Source: Candidatus Babeliales bacterium (GTDB taxonomy: Bacteria; Babelota; Babeliae; Babelales; JABDEC01). Taken from it: a DNA stretch of 64,000 nucleotides. This document shows positions 1 to 10,000 of the stretch, piece after piece. The notes below the pieces were generated by a model that searched no databases, was not told the origin of the DNA, and was given only the letters and a program-made list of their open reading frames with translations. A program made the position numbers and the translations under genes. The stretch is taken from the NCBI GenBank assembly GCA_031292305.1, contig JARLHJ010000024.1, positions 13,078-77,077 on the forward strand. The letters run 5' to 3'. Numbering within the stretch: the first letter of the stretch is position 1; every line of letters starts with the position of its first letter.

Positions 1-997
1 ATAAATCAACTATCCAAATTGGGTTAGCTGTGTCTGCAGGTAAAATAACTTCTTGGGCTGCTGAATATTCTTTTTTCTGGAATATATTTTCAAAATATTC
101 TTGTCCAATATTAGCATCAGTTTCTGACCAGAATTTTTTTAAAATTTCATAAGCCATGTGCTTTTTGATATTTATAGGGCTGAGATTATTATCAGCTGTT
201 TTATTTAATAATAATTTATAATATTTAGATACAATTGTATCAGGTATAGACATTAATTTGCCATAAGCATTTTCAGGAGTTTCAGTAAGCCCTACAGCAT
301 TACCTAAAGATTTAGACATTTTCTGTACGCCATCAAGACCTTCTAAGATAGGCATAGTAATTATCACTTGTGCTTCTTGGCCATATTTTTCTTGCAAGTG
401 TCTGCCCATTATTAAATTAAAAGTTTGGTCTGTACCACCAAGTTCTACATCTGCATGTAATTCAACTGAATCATATCCTTGAAATAATGGATATAACAAT
501 TCATGCATACCAATAGGTTGTTGGTTTTGTAAACGTGTTGCAAAATCTTCACGTTCTATCAATTGTGCAAGTGTAGTTTGTGCGCAAATTTGTACCATAT
601 CTTTGGCTGTTAATTTACTTAGCCATTCAGAGTTATAGCGTACGGTTACTTTTTTTGGATCAAGTATTTTGCTTACTTGCTCAAAATATGTTTGTGTATT
701 TTTTTGAATTTCTTCATTAGTGAGTGGTGGTCTTGTTTTAGATTTCCCTGTAGGATCACCGATCATTGCAGTAAAATCACCAATTAGAAAAATGATATCA
801 TGTCCTAATTCTTGAAAATCACGCATTTTTTGTAAAACAACTGCATGTCCTAAATGCAAATCAGGTGATGTTGGGTCCATACCCAGTTTGATCTTTAATT
901 TTTTTCCATTTTTTAATTTTTTTAAAAGCTCTTGTGCCGGTAAAACTTGTTGAGCCCCATTTACTAATAATTCTAAGTTTTTTTCTATTGTATCCAT
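1..997 (-). CDS. tyrS: Tyrosyl-tRNA synthetase, C-terminus cut by window edge
   Basis: Charges tRNA-Tyr with tyrosine in the cytoplasm. I translated the minus strand from ATG at 997 and the frame stays open to base 1, giving about 332 residues. The class I signatures are both visible: DLHLGH near residue 48 and KMSKS near residue 225, plus the conserved segment MIGDPTGKSKTRPPLT. The spacing fits the TyrZ-like type of TyrRS. The C-terminal tRNA-binding (S4-like) part would lie beyond the window. The start overlaps the stop of the upstream gene by one base (TAATG), so the two are translationally coupled. Identification is secure; only the 3' end is unknown. Confidence 0.95.
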   Translation of the reverse strand, partial: MDTIEKNLELLVNGAQQVLPAQELLKKLKNGKKLKIKLGMDPTSPDLHLGHAVVLQKMRDFQELGHDIIFLIGDFTAMIGDPTGKSKTRPPLTNEEIQKNTQTYFEQVSKILDPKKVTVRYNSEWLSKLTAKDMVQICAQTTLAQLIEREDFATRLQNQQPIGMHELLYPLFQGYDSVELHADVELGGTDQTFNLIMGRHLQEKYGQEAQVIITMPILEGLDGVQKMSKSLGNAVGLTETPENAYGKLMSIPDTIVSKYYKLLLNKTADNNLSPINIKKHMAYEILKKFWSETDANIGQEYFENIFQKKEYSAAQEVILPADTANPIWIVDL

Positions 998-1641
998 TAT
1001 AAAATCCCAAAAAATTTAATTAGGAATATTCGTAATATAGTTTCAACGTATGGTCCAAGAACTAATATCATTAAAAAAGGAAATATAAATGTAGCAAGTT
1101 GCATAAAGCCTGACTGATTTTCAATGTCTGGGATTAAAAAATGTATACACGTTCTTACCAGCCCAATAATAAAATAGATAACAGCTGATAATATATTTAA
1201 ATTTAGTAATGCATGAAATATAAGTAATGTTGAATATATTGCCGGATGAATATTGCCTTCTACTAAATACATTAAAGCTTGTTTGCCAATTAAGCCAAAA
1301 AACAATAAAACCAAAACAATTAATATCAGATGAGTAATTGCTCGTGACATAAATAATAATAAAATCTTAGCTGTTTTATGCTTTTTTTTAATATTATCTA
1401 AATCCATAGGCATTCTTTTTCCAAAGCCAAAATGTGGCGGAAGAGCAACAAATGCGATACCTATTGGGTCCATATGTACTATTGGATTTAAAGTCAAAAA
1501 ACCTGCATATTCAGGAGTTTTATCCCCAAATTTCTTTGCAAGCCAAGCTTCAACATAACCTGCTAAAGTAACAGTTGGAAAATATGCTATTAAATAGGCA
1601 ATTAGTTCTTGTATTAATTGAGCTGTTTCTAATTTAATCAT
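997..1641 (-). CDS. Degenerate M50 (site-2 protease) family membrane protein
   Basis: A 214-residue protein with about four to five hydrophobic segments. The segment TLNPIVHMDPIG near residue 48 matches the conserved second motif of bacterial M50/site-2 proteases, and KRMP follows where family members have a K-P motif. The zinc-binding HExxH that should lie just before it is absent: the aligned stretch reads LAGYVEAWLAKKFGD, so both histidines and the glutamate are lost. The late N-x-x-P-x-P-x-L-D-G motif is also not recognisable. It is therefore probably a non-catalytic homologue, or a protein repurposed as a membrane scaffold. It is the first gene of a two-gene operon with tyrS. Confidence 0.7.
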   Translation of the reverse strand: MIKLETAQLIQELIAYLIAYFPTVTLAGYVEAWLAKKFGDKTPEYAGFLTLNPIVHMDPIGIAFVALPPHFGFGKRMPMDLDNIKKKHKTAKILLLFMSRAITHLILIVLVLLFFGLIGKQALMYLVEGNIHPAIYSTLLIFHALLNLNILSAVIYFIIGLVRTCIHFLIPDIENQSGFMQLATFIFPFLMILVLGPYVETILRIFLIKFFGIL

Positions 1642-1673
1642 TTTTTATTTCGAGTGGTAAAAAGTATATTCAA

Positions 1674-1702
1674 AGCTTAGAATAAAAAGCCTCAATCGTC
1701 AA
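1674..1702 (-). promoter_or_regulatory. Candidate sigma-70 promoter for the M50-like/tyrS operon
   Basis: Read on the minus strand: TTGACG at 1702-1697, a 17-base spacer, then TAAGCT at 1679-1674, 33 bases before the ATG at 1641. The -35 box is close to consensus and the -10 box is weak. Assigned by eye only. Confidence 0.4.
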
Positions 1703-1753
1703 AATTTAGATATTTATGAATAAATAAGTTAAAATAGACCATATTTTAAAATT

Positions 1754-3583
1754 ATGGGATTTTTTATGTCAAAAAATAATTATATTTTTTTAGGTCTTTT
1801 ATTTATAGTTGCTTTAACATGTATTGTTTATTATCCATCTTTACATTATGCATTTCAGTTTGATGACGGACCAAATATTATAAAATTATTTGATGTAAGA
1901 AACTTAAAATTTACTGATCTTTGTTTATCGAGTACTCGTTGGATTAGTTATTGGTTAAATACAATTTTATATCAAATTAGTCAGTTTGATCCTTTTTATT
2001 ATCGCATTGCTAATTTATTTTTTCATATTTTTACTGGAATATTAATTTTTTTATTTACATATTTATGCTTAAGGCATTTAAGAGATATTAGCACAAAAAT
2101 AGCATTCTTAGTCACAGCGCTTTTTTTATTACATCCTGTACAAACGCAAACAATTTCTTATATCATTCAGGGGCAATTAGAAGGGCTTTCTTCTTTATTT
2201 ATCATGAGCTTATTATTATGCTCTATTTTTATTTTTGATAATAAATCATATTTAAAATATTTTTTAGTTACATTATTTTCACTGCTTACAATCTTATCAA
2301 CAGGAAGCAAAGAGATAATAATAGCAACCCCATTTTTAATATTATTAACTGATTGGTTTTTTGTATCACAAGCAAATTGGCAAAAGATAAAAACACATTT
2401 GTGGTTGCCGATATTAAACTTTGTTTTGATAATATCTTCTTATGTTTATATCAAACCCTGGTTTTTGTTGCGCATGTTAAATTTGAATTATGTATGCAAT
2501 AATAACCCTGGAAATATAATAACTCAAAATGCACAAGAAGCAATCACTATTGGGCCATTTTGCGTTTCCCAATTTAAGGTTTTGTTACATTATTTATGGA
2601 TATATATTTGGCCATTTAATATTAGTGTTGAATATGATTTTAAGTTAATACAACTTTCTAGTTTCGATTTTGTGTTCCCATTTATTATTATTCTGACCAT
2701 TTGGGGCTTAATTATTTATCTACTTAAGCACAATAAAACTAGCTTAATTGCGTTTGGGCTACTTTGGTTTTTTATTGTAAATGCACCACGTGCAAGTATT
2801 ATTCCATGTTCTGAATTAGTTGCTGATTATAAGACATATCTTGCATCTTTTGGCTGGCTTCTTGTTATTGCAATTTTGATTATAAAATTATTAGAAAAAT
2901 ATTTTTATATAATACTTATTTTAATTTCATTATCACTAGGTTACCTAACATATCAACGCAATAAAGTCTGGCGATCAGGGATAGAATTCTGGGGAAACAT
3001 AATTCAAAATGCGCCAAGCAAAGCACGCGCCTATAATAATTATGCTGTAGAACTTTCTAATGCAGGTAAGTTTAAAGAATCAGTAATTTATTTTAAAAAG
3101 GCAATACGTCTAGAAGGCAGCACCTATTATGACCCATATACCAATTTAGCAGGTGCATATGCTGTATTAGGTGATACAGATTTAGCAATTGAGACTTTAA
3201 ATAAAAGTTTAAAAATTAATAATATGCAACCGGAAGCATATAATAACTTAGGAGCTTTTTATTTACACAAGCAAGATTTACAAAAAGCACATGAATGTTT
3301 TAAAACAGCATTAGATTTAAAACCGCATTATGGCAAAGCTATGTATAATTTAGGTAAGCTTTATTTGGTAAACTCAGATTGGGAACAAGCCCATAAAATA
3401 TTTAAACAAGCATGTACAGCTTCTGATATAGATTGCGATTTACCACCTTGGGTTGGTTTTGCAGAAATTAGTATGAATTTAAAAAAATATGATGATGTTA
3501 AATTTGCTTGCGAAAATATTATTAGAATTGCACCTCATTCTCAAGAAGCTAAAATTGCAAAGGGGGTGCTTGAGAATTTATAA
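1754..3583 (+). CDS. Integral-membrane GT-C-like protein with C-terminal TPR repeats
   Basis: A 609-residue protein. Residues 1-420 carry about ten transmembrane helices; the first loop holds FQFDDGPNI, where the paired aspartates resemble the catalytic DD/DE of GT-C glycosyltransferases (TMTC / O-mannosyltransferase-like). Residues about 425-605 form four or five TPR repeats, e.g. AYNNLGAFYLHKQDLQKAHE. This order, GT-C membrane domain then TPRs, is that of TMTC-type proteins and their bacterial relatives. It may transfer a sugar from a lipid-linked donor to exported proteins; donor and acceptor are unknown. An alternative start is ATG at 1766 (MSKNN). It is transcribed divergently from the tyrS operon. 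Confidence 0.65.
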   Translation: MGFFMSKNNYIFLGLLFIVALTCIVYYPSLHYAFQFDDGPNIIKLFDVRNLKFTDLCLSSTRWISYWLNTILYQISQFDPFYYRIANLFFHIFTGILIFLFTYLCLRHLRDISTKIAFLVTALFLLHPVQTQTISYIIQGQLEGLSSLFIMSLLLCSIFIFDNKSYLKYFLVTLFSLLTILSTGSKEIIIATPFLILLTDWFFVSQANWQKIKTHLWLPILNFVLIISSYVYIKPWFLLRMLNLNYVCNNNPGNIITQNAQEAITIGPFCVSQFKVLLHYLWIYIWPFNISVEYDFKLIQLSSFDFVFPFIIILTIWGLIIYLLKHNKTSLIAFGLLWFFIVNAPRASIIPCSELVADYKTYLASFGWLLVIAILIIKLLEKYFYIILILISLSLGYLTYQRNKVWRSGIEFWGNIIQNAPSKARAYNNYAVELSNAGKFKESVIYFKKAIRLEGSTYYDPYTNLAGAYAVLGDTDLAIETLNKSLKINNMQPEAYNNLGAFYLHKQDLQKAHECFKTALDLKPHYGKAMYNLGKLYLVNSDWEQAHKIFKQACTASDIDCDLPPWVGFAEISMNLKKYDDVKFACENIIRIAPHSQEAKIAKGVLENL

Positions 3584-3617
3584 TAGTACTCAATTTAATA
3601 ATATTTTAACTTGAATG

Positions 3618-3941
3618 TTATTTCTTTAGCTTTTCTTTTAGATGATTTATCTCATCTTTGCATTTTTTGATTTTTGAATTCATTTTTTCTATAGAGTTTT
3701 TTGGATTTTCACCTATTTTTGTTAAATATAATTGTCCCTCTAATTCAGTAAGCTCTTCCTTTTTTGTATTTATTTTTTTTTCTAAGGATATAATTTCATC
3801 AATTTCATTATCAATTTTTCGAAGATCTTCTTCTTCAAGTTTTGGAAGTTTTGTTTTAATATCGGTTTCTAATTTTATTCTTGAATCTGAATAAATATTT
3901 AAGGCTGTAAATGTCAGTAAAATAAACATTTTTTTATTCAT
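3618..3941 (-). CDS. Small secreted coiled-coil protein
   Basis: A 107-residue hypothetical protein. Residues 1-18 (MNKKMFILLTFTALNIYS) form a signal peptide. The rest is Lys/Glu-rich and predicted all-helical, with heptad-like spacing (KIKKCKDEINHLKEKLKK at the C-terminus). A GGAG ribosome site lies a few bases before the ATG. It has no recognisable domain and stands alone between two plus-strand genes. An overlapping plus-strand frame (3658-3894) was judged a shadow because it lacks a ribosome site. Confidence 0.6.
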   Translation of the reverse strand: MNKKMFILLTFTALNIYSDSRIKLETDIKTKLPKLEEEDLRKIDNEIDEIISLEKKINTKKEELTELEGQLYLTKIGENPKNSIEKMNSKIKKCKDEINHLKEKLKK

Positions 3942-4108
3942 AATTTCTCCAGTTATTGGTTTTTATATTTTAAAATTAATAAAATAAGACACCTCTTGTA
4001 AATACTTTAAAATCATAGTCTTTGCTTTAAAGAGTTATTTTGACCATTTTTCTGTTTAAAAGTAATCTATTAAGTAATTATGAATTTAAGCTAATAGACT
4101 GGAATAAA

Positions 4109-6580
4109 ATGGAAAAACGTTTTGAGCATCAACTTCAAGAGCCTGAATTACAAAAGAAATGGGAAAGCCAAAAAACTTACTCAATGGCACATAACCCAGG
4201 TAAGATATTTAGCATAGATACACCGCCACCTACCGTATCTGGTACTTTGCATATAGGGCATATTTTTTCTTATACACAAACTGATATCATTGCCCGTTAC
4301 AAAAGAATGTCAGGATACTCAGTATTCTATCCATTTGGGTTTGATGACAATGGTTTGCCAACAGAACGCTATGTAGAAAAAAAACGTGGTGTTTCAGGCT
4401 TTGGAATGTCACGCTCAGAATTTATAAAAATTTGTTTAGAAGAAAGCCATATAGTAGAAGAACAATTTAAAGCATTGTGGCAAAAAATTGGTATTTCGGC
4501 AGATTGGCAAAATACGTATTCTACAATTTCAGCTGAAGTTAGAAAAATATCACAAGAGTCTTTTATTAGATTATTAGAATCAGGTTTTATTTATCGCAAA
4601 AATGAACCTGCACTTTATTGCACAACATGCTTTACATCAGTGGCTCAAGCAGAATTAGATGATATTGAAGTTAATTCTTTCTTTAATGATATAGAGTTTA
4701 TAACTTCAAATGGCCAGAAGATTGTAATTGGAACAACAAGACCGGAACTATTAGCTTCTTGTGTTGCAATATTATATAACCCCGAAGATACACGTTATCA
4801 ACATTTAAAAGATGCAAAAGCAATTGTACCAATTTATGGTTTTGAAGTCCCAATTTTAGCTGATGATAAAGTTAGCATAGAAAAGGGCACAGGTCTTGTA
4901 ATGTGTTGTACTTTTGGTGATAAAACTGATATTGAATGGTACAAAAAATTTAAGTTCCCATTTAAACAATCAGTTGGCTTAAATGGCAAATGGACAGAGC
5001 TTACTGGCCCATTACATAATTTAAAAGTACACGATGCACGTAAAAAGATATTAGAGTTATTAAAGGAATCTGGAAATTTAGTAAATCAAAAGCCAATTAC
5101 ACATTCTGTAAATGTGCATGAACGTTGCAAAAAAGAAATTGAATATATAGAACTTTCGCAATGGTTTATAAAAATATTAGAACATAAACAAGCTTTCTTA
5201 GATATGGGTGAAAAGATAAATTGGTACCCAGCATTTATGAAATCTCGTTATACAAATTGGGTAGAAAATCTAAGTTGGGATTGGTGCATTTCACGTCAAC
5301 GTTTTTATGGTATTCCATTTCCTGTTTGGCATTGCAAAGATTGTAATGCATTTTTATTGCCTGAGCTTAAAGATTTACCTATGGACCCACAAGAGAGTAA
5401 ATATAAAGATGGTAAATGCATAAAGTGTTCAAGTGCTAATATTGTGCCTGACACAGATGTTATGGATACTTGGAACACATCTTCTTTGACGCCACAAATT
5501 TGCTATTCAATTTTAAAACCAAATGAAAATGTGTTTGAAAATGTTTGGGCACCAATGTCAATGCGTCCACAAGCGCATGATATTATAAGAACTTGGGCAT
5601 TTGATACTATTGTAAAATCTTGGATGCACAATAATAATATTCCTTGGGAAAATATTGTAATTTCAGGGCATGTATTAAGTACACAAAAAGAGAAAATATC
5701 AAAATCTAAAGAAAATGAATCAATGACTCCTGATGGATTATTGTCACGTTACCCTGCAGATGCAATAAGATATTGGACAGCATCGGGTACACTTGGTCAA
5801 GATGTAAGCTTTTCAGAAGATCAAATTAAAATTGGTATGCGTTTAATTACAAAATTATGGAACGCATTACGTTTTGGGTTTGAACATTTACAAGATTTTA
5901 CTCCTGAAGAGAAGGACATTCAAAACTTTGATGGTTCAGGACTTGGTATTTATAACCAATGGATTTTGCATAATGCTTCAGTTTGTTTTGAAAAATATCA
6001 AAACTATTTTGAACAGAATGAATTTGGTTTAGCTTTAGATACTGTAGAAAAGTTCTTCTGGAATGATTATTGTGATAATTATTTAGAAATAATTAAAGAT
6101 CAATTATTTAACCCAGATAAGTATACTAAAGAAGAAGTCCATGCAACTAAATGGACACTTGTTCAAGTTGGATTGCGATTATTACAACTATATGCACCAT
6201 ATTTACCTTATGTAACAGATGCAATTTTTGATGCCATGTATCAACGTAAAACTGAATATAATTCAATTCATTTAACTAAGTTTTATCAAGTGCAGCATGC
6301 TTTTGGTTTTGAAAAAAGTGCATATGTTATGGAAAAAATGGTTAGTTTAATCTCAACTGTTAGGCGTTTAAAAACCGAACAAAAGCTTTCTTTAAAAGTT
6401 GAAATTGATACGCTAACTATAGTTTCTAAAGATGAAAACTTAATCAATAAAATTAAAGATTATGAGCAATTGATTAAAGGTGTTACGCAATCTAAAAATA
6501 TTAAGTATGAAGTTGCTGAATTAACAAGCCCTATGTTTGAACAAACTGGCGAAGTTTGGGATGCAAAAGTAGGTTTGTAA
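4109..6580 (+). CDS. valS: Valyl-tRNA synthetase, archaeal/rickettsial type
   Basis: Charges tRNA-Val. The 823-residue product has LHIGH near residue 50, GFDDNGLPTERYVEKK near 83, an editing domain (GTTRPELL near 210) and the KMSKS variant KISKS near 530. The GFDDNGLPTER segment is diagnostic: ordinary bacterial ValRS has a GTDHAGIATQ-like sequence here. I recall the DDNGLPTE form from archaeal ValRS and from Rickettsia. The long C-terminal coiled coil of ordinary bacterial ValRS is absent, which fits the shorter length. I prefer ATG at 4109 (MEKRFEHQLQ) over the in-frame ATG at 4040, because homology starts there. ybeY follows three bases after the stop. Confidence 0.95.
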   Translation: MEKRFEHQLQEPELQKKWESQKTYSMAHNPGKIFSIDTPPPTVSGTLHIGHIFSYTQTDIIARYKRMSGYSVFYPFGFDDNGLPTERYVEKKRGVSGFGMSRSEFIKICLEESHIVEEQFKALWQKIGISADWQNTYSTISAEVRKISQESFIRLLESGFIYRKNEPALYCTTCFTSVAQAELDDIEVNSFFNDIEFITSNGQKIVIGTTRPELLASCVAILYNPEDTRYQHLKDAKAIVPIYGFEVPILADDKVSIEKGTGLVMCCTFGDKTDIEWYKKFKFPFKQSVGLNGKWTELTGPLHNLKVHDARKKILELLKESGNLVNQKPITHSVNVHERCKKEIEYIELSQWFIKILEHKQAFLDMGEKINWYPAFMKSRYTNWVENLSWDWCISRQRFYGIPFPVWHCKDCNAFLLPELKDLPMDPQESKYKDGKCIKCSSANIVPDTDVMDTWNTSSLTPQICYSILKPNENVFENVWAPMSMRPQAHDIIRTWAFDTIVKSWMHNNNIPWENIVISGHVLSTQKEKISKSKENESMTPDGLLSRYPADAIRYWTASGTLGQDVSFSEDQIKIGMRLITKLWNALRFGFEHLQDFTPEEKDIQNFDGSGLGIYNQWILHNASVCFEKYQNYFEQNEFGLALDTVEKFFWNDYCDNYLEIIKDQLFNPDKYTKEEVHATKWTLVQVGLRLLQLYAPYLPYVTDAIFDAMYQRKTEYNSIHLTKFYQVQHAFGFEKSAYVMEKMVSLISTVRRLKTEQKLSLKVEIDTLTIVSKDENLINKIKDYEQLIKGVTQSKNIKYEVAELTSPMFEQTGEVWDAKVGL

Positions 6581-6583
6581 ATT

Positions 6584-7033
6584 ATGATTTTAATTAAAAA
6601 CACGCAGCGTAAAATAAAAATTGATACTATAGAATTAAAAAAAAATACCCAAGAGATTTTAAACTCTCTTGGGTACCCAGATTATGATATAAGTATTTGG
6701 CTAACCTCAAATAAAACAATTCATGATTACAACAGAACGTATCGCGAAAAAGATAAACCAACAGATATTTTATCATTTCCATATCACACAGATTTAAAAG
6801 CAGGCAAACGTATAAAGCCTAATTGTCTGGAAGATAAAAACTTAGGTGATATTATTATTTCACCACAATATGTTCTTGAAGATCTTGAACGTTGGAATAA
6901 AACTTTTGAAGAACGCATGAAAATTCTTTTAGTACATGGTATATGCCATCTATTAGGTTATGACCATATTATAGATACTGACTATAGGGTTATGGCCAAG
7001 AAAGAAAAAGAACTATTAAAGTTAATAGAGTGA
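6584..7033 (+). CDS. ybeY: Endoribonuclease YbeY (16S rRNA maturation)
   Basis: A single-strand-specific metallo-endoribonuclease that acts in 16S rRNA 3'-end maturation and ribosome quality control. The 149-residue product has the family length and the zinc-binding signature HGICHLLGYDH near residue 120, with all three histidines present. The upstream motif DKPTDILSFPY near residue 55 is also typical. It starts three bases after the valS stop, so the two are almost certainly co-transcribed. It converges on the EndoU-ankyrin gene with only three bases between the stops. Confidence 0.95.
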   Translation: MILIKNTQRKIKIDTIELKKNTQEILNSLGYPDYDISIWLTSNKTIHDYNRTYREKDKPTDILSFPYHTDLKAGKRIKPNCLEDKNLGDIIISPQYVLEDLERWNKTFEERMKILLVHGICHLLGYDHIIDTDYRVMAKKEKELLKLIE

Positions 7034-7036
7034 GAT

Positions 7037-10000
7037 TTATTTTTCTTTGAATTTATCTAACATTCTTTGCGCGGATTGCTTAGCTATTAATATTCCATTT
7101 TCATTAGTTTTAACCTTCATTACCAGTTCATAACATTCTTTTGCTGAATCAAGCAAGTTTAATTGAATATATAGTTTTGCTAAAAAACTAAAAAAGAAAA
7201 CCTTACATTCTGAATGTGAATATATTATTACTACTTTTTCTAATATTTTAATCAAATGTAGTATAAGTCTATCAGTTTTGTTAACTCGTTCGCCATTTTT
7301 CAATTTCTCTATTTGTTCTATTGTATTAAAGTGATCGAAAATTGTTTTTTCATTATCTTCACTTGGATCCAATAAAGCACGATTAGTAGCTTCTTGTAGA
7401 ATATTAATGATAATATTTTCTGCTGATTCAATATCTAATTCAGTGGAATTTTCATTACTTAATATTTCCATACACAAATTAATAGCTTTTTCATGATCCT
7501 GTATACTATGTCCTGGTTCAGAATAACTATGCGCTAATCCTAACCTTGAGTTTTTTTCAATGTTTAGTACCAACTGTTGCTTTTTAATTATTTTTGGATC
7601 AGTACACTGCATTTCCTTAAATTTATCCAGATATTTTTTTGCTATTTCTTTTTCTAATGCGGTGTTTTTATGACTTAATAGATAATAAATATTAGCTATT
7701 ATATTATTATCTGCAAGGTCCTCATTTAATAAATTTTTTAATAATATGATAATAACAGGTATCGTAGATGCAGGCGTGACCAAGTTATTTAAAACTGTTT
7801 CATAGAAATCAAAATGAGGTTGTAAATTTTCTAAAGTTAACTCAGTTGAAGGTTTCATTATTTCACCAGCGTAAAATTTGGTAAATTGTTTTTGTTGGTC
7901 TGTGCGGTGTTGACTATTTAGTATTAGCGAACACAATTCAGATATTCTGTAGTAATTTACTTTTTTTATAAAATATAATTTCACTAAACTTTCTGCAGCT
8001 GATAATTGCAATTCTTGAATTTTAGATGAATCAGATTCAATTTCTAATGCTTTTTCCAAAAAATTAATAGCTTCTTCAGATGAATTATCCTTTGCAGCAC
8101 TTTCGCACAATTCCTTTATTTCGATATATTTTTTTTCAGTTACTTCATCAGACTCTTTTATCGGGGATTCTTTATAGATTTGATCTGCGAATTCTTTAAT
8201 TTCGTCTGAAAAATTTGGATTTTCTAAGATCTGAACGCAAATAGTGTTAATTTCATCTTGGGTTAATAATTTAGATGTTAAAATACTTTTAATTGTGGGG
8301 GTAATATCAAAACATTTAAAATAGGAGGCTGAAATATCTTGGCAAAATTCGAACGTTTTTTTAAGAATATTTGCATCAGGCTCAATAATGTATAGTTCGC
8401 AAAGTAAATGTTTTGCGGGAATTTCATGAGTTTTTTCTTTAGTTTCAAGATACTTTTCGAAATATTTAATTGCATATTTATTATTTTTTAAATGTAGGTA
8501 ATCTACTGCAATTTCATATATTATTATTGCCTTTTTGATATTAGAAACATATGAACTCTTTAGCATTTGTTTGCGATATAATTGTAATTTTTTGTATTCT
8601 TTAGCTGTGTGTAATTTCGCTATTAATGCCATTGTAACTATAGCTTTTTGGTGTGGAGCATTAATTTCATTTAAAAATATTTCGTAGTCTATTTTAAGTA
8701 AATCATCATAAAATCTATTAAATTCATAATTTGCTTGTATTTTTTGAGATGGAATTATTGAATTTTCTCTTACTTCCTTAAATAATGCTTTAGCATCATT
8801 AATTAATTTTTTTTGCTCATCTTCGGTAATTGGTGATTCTGTGAATCTTGATTTTTCTATAACATGTGCGAGTGCGAATTTAATATTCATTTGTTGTTGT
8901 AATGAACAAATTGGATTCGTTAGTAATACTCTAAGATAGCTTATTAAATCTGTTTTATGATCTTCAATATTTGTAAGGTATATTAGAATGATTTTTGTTT
9001 CAAGAGATATTTCTTCATAAAGATCTCCAGCTTCAATTGTGTCCATTAAAAGTTCTTTTGCTTTTTCTTTATTATTTAAATCTGCGTAGCATTCTACTAA
9101 TTTTAACTTTGCTCTAATTATTTGGTCTTCTGAGCCATTATGTATAATTTGTTTATATATTGATATTGCCATTTCTAAATCTGCAACTACAGTTTCTTCC
9201 TGGATGAAGTCTTGGATATTATAAGCCGCTAGATAAGAAAATTTGAGATCATTTGAATCATATAATTCAGCTAATTCAAACAAATAGTCAATTGGTATAT
9301 CGATATCACTAACTATTTTTTTAGTAAATTTTAATTCATTAAATTGTTTTTTTAATAAATCATTTTTTTTAGTCTTTATAGTTTTTACAATTGCGGGTTT
9401 ATTATTAGCCAATGCTAACTTTTCTGCTTTGTAGAGTTCGTGAAGATCAACTACAGTTTGAAGTTCTTGAATTATATTGTTTTTATTTTCTTCATGAATT
9501 GCTCTTATTAAAGCTGTCCAACCCATTTTTTGGGCAGTTTCATCAGCTTGTTTTTGTTTAGCTACAGCTTCTTTTTCTAATTGTTCTTTTTTAAGCTGAA
9601 GATTTTTAGCTTGAATTTTATTTTGACGTTCTATTTCAAGTTTATCAAGAAGTTCAAACGTCTGATTATCTTTGGTTATATGATCAAAAACAGAAATAGT
9701 TTTTTTATTATATTCATAGATATAAGGTGTTTTTAACATTAATAAATATTTAACTATTTCAATTTGATTAGCTTGAGCTGCAAGAATTAATATATTTTTA
9801 TTATCTTTATCAACCGTCCTTAGTAAATCATCTTTAAATGATGCTAAAGCTTTGAAACGTTCTAACGTAAAATGTTTTTTATCTTTTATAACAAGATCAA
9901 ACCAAGGCCAAAAGTATTGTGGATATTTTTCTAAAAAAATTAAACAATTTTTAAATCCGGTTTCTGTTGTTATCCAATTTTGAATAATATTTACCACATT

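Noticed and set aside
4040-4108. Upstream start of valS adding 23 residues
   Set aside because: The extra part (TIFLFKSNLLSNYEFKLID) has no counterpart in ValRS and no ribosome site before its ATG.
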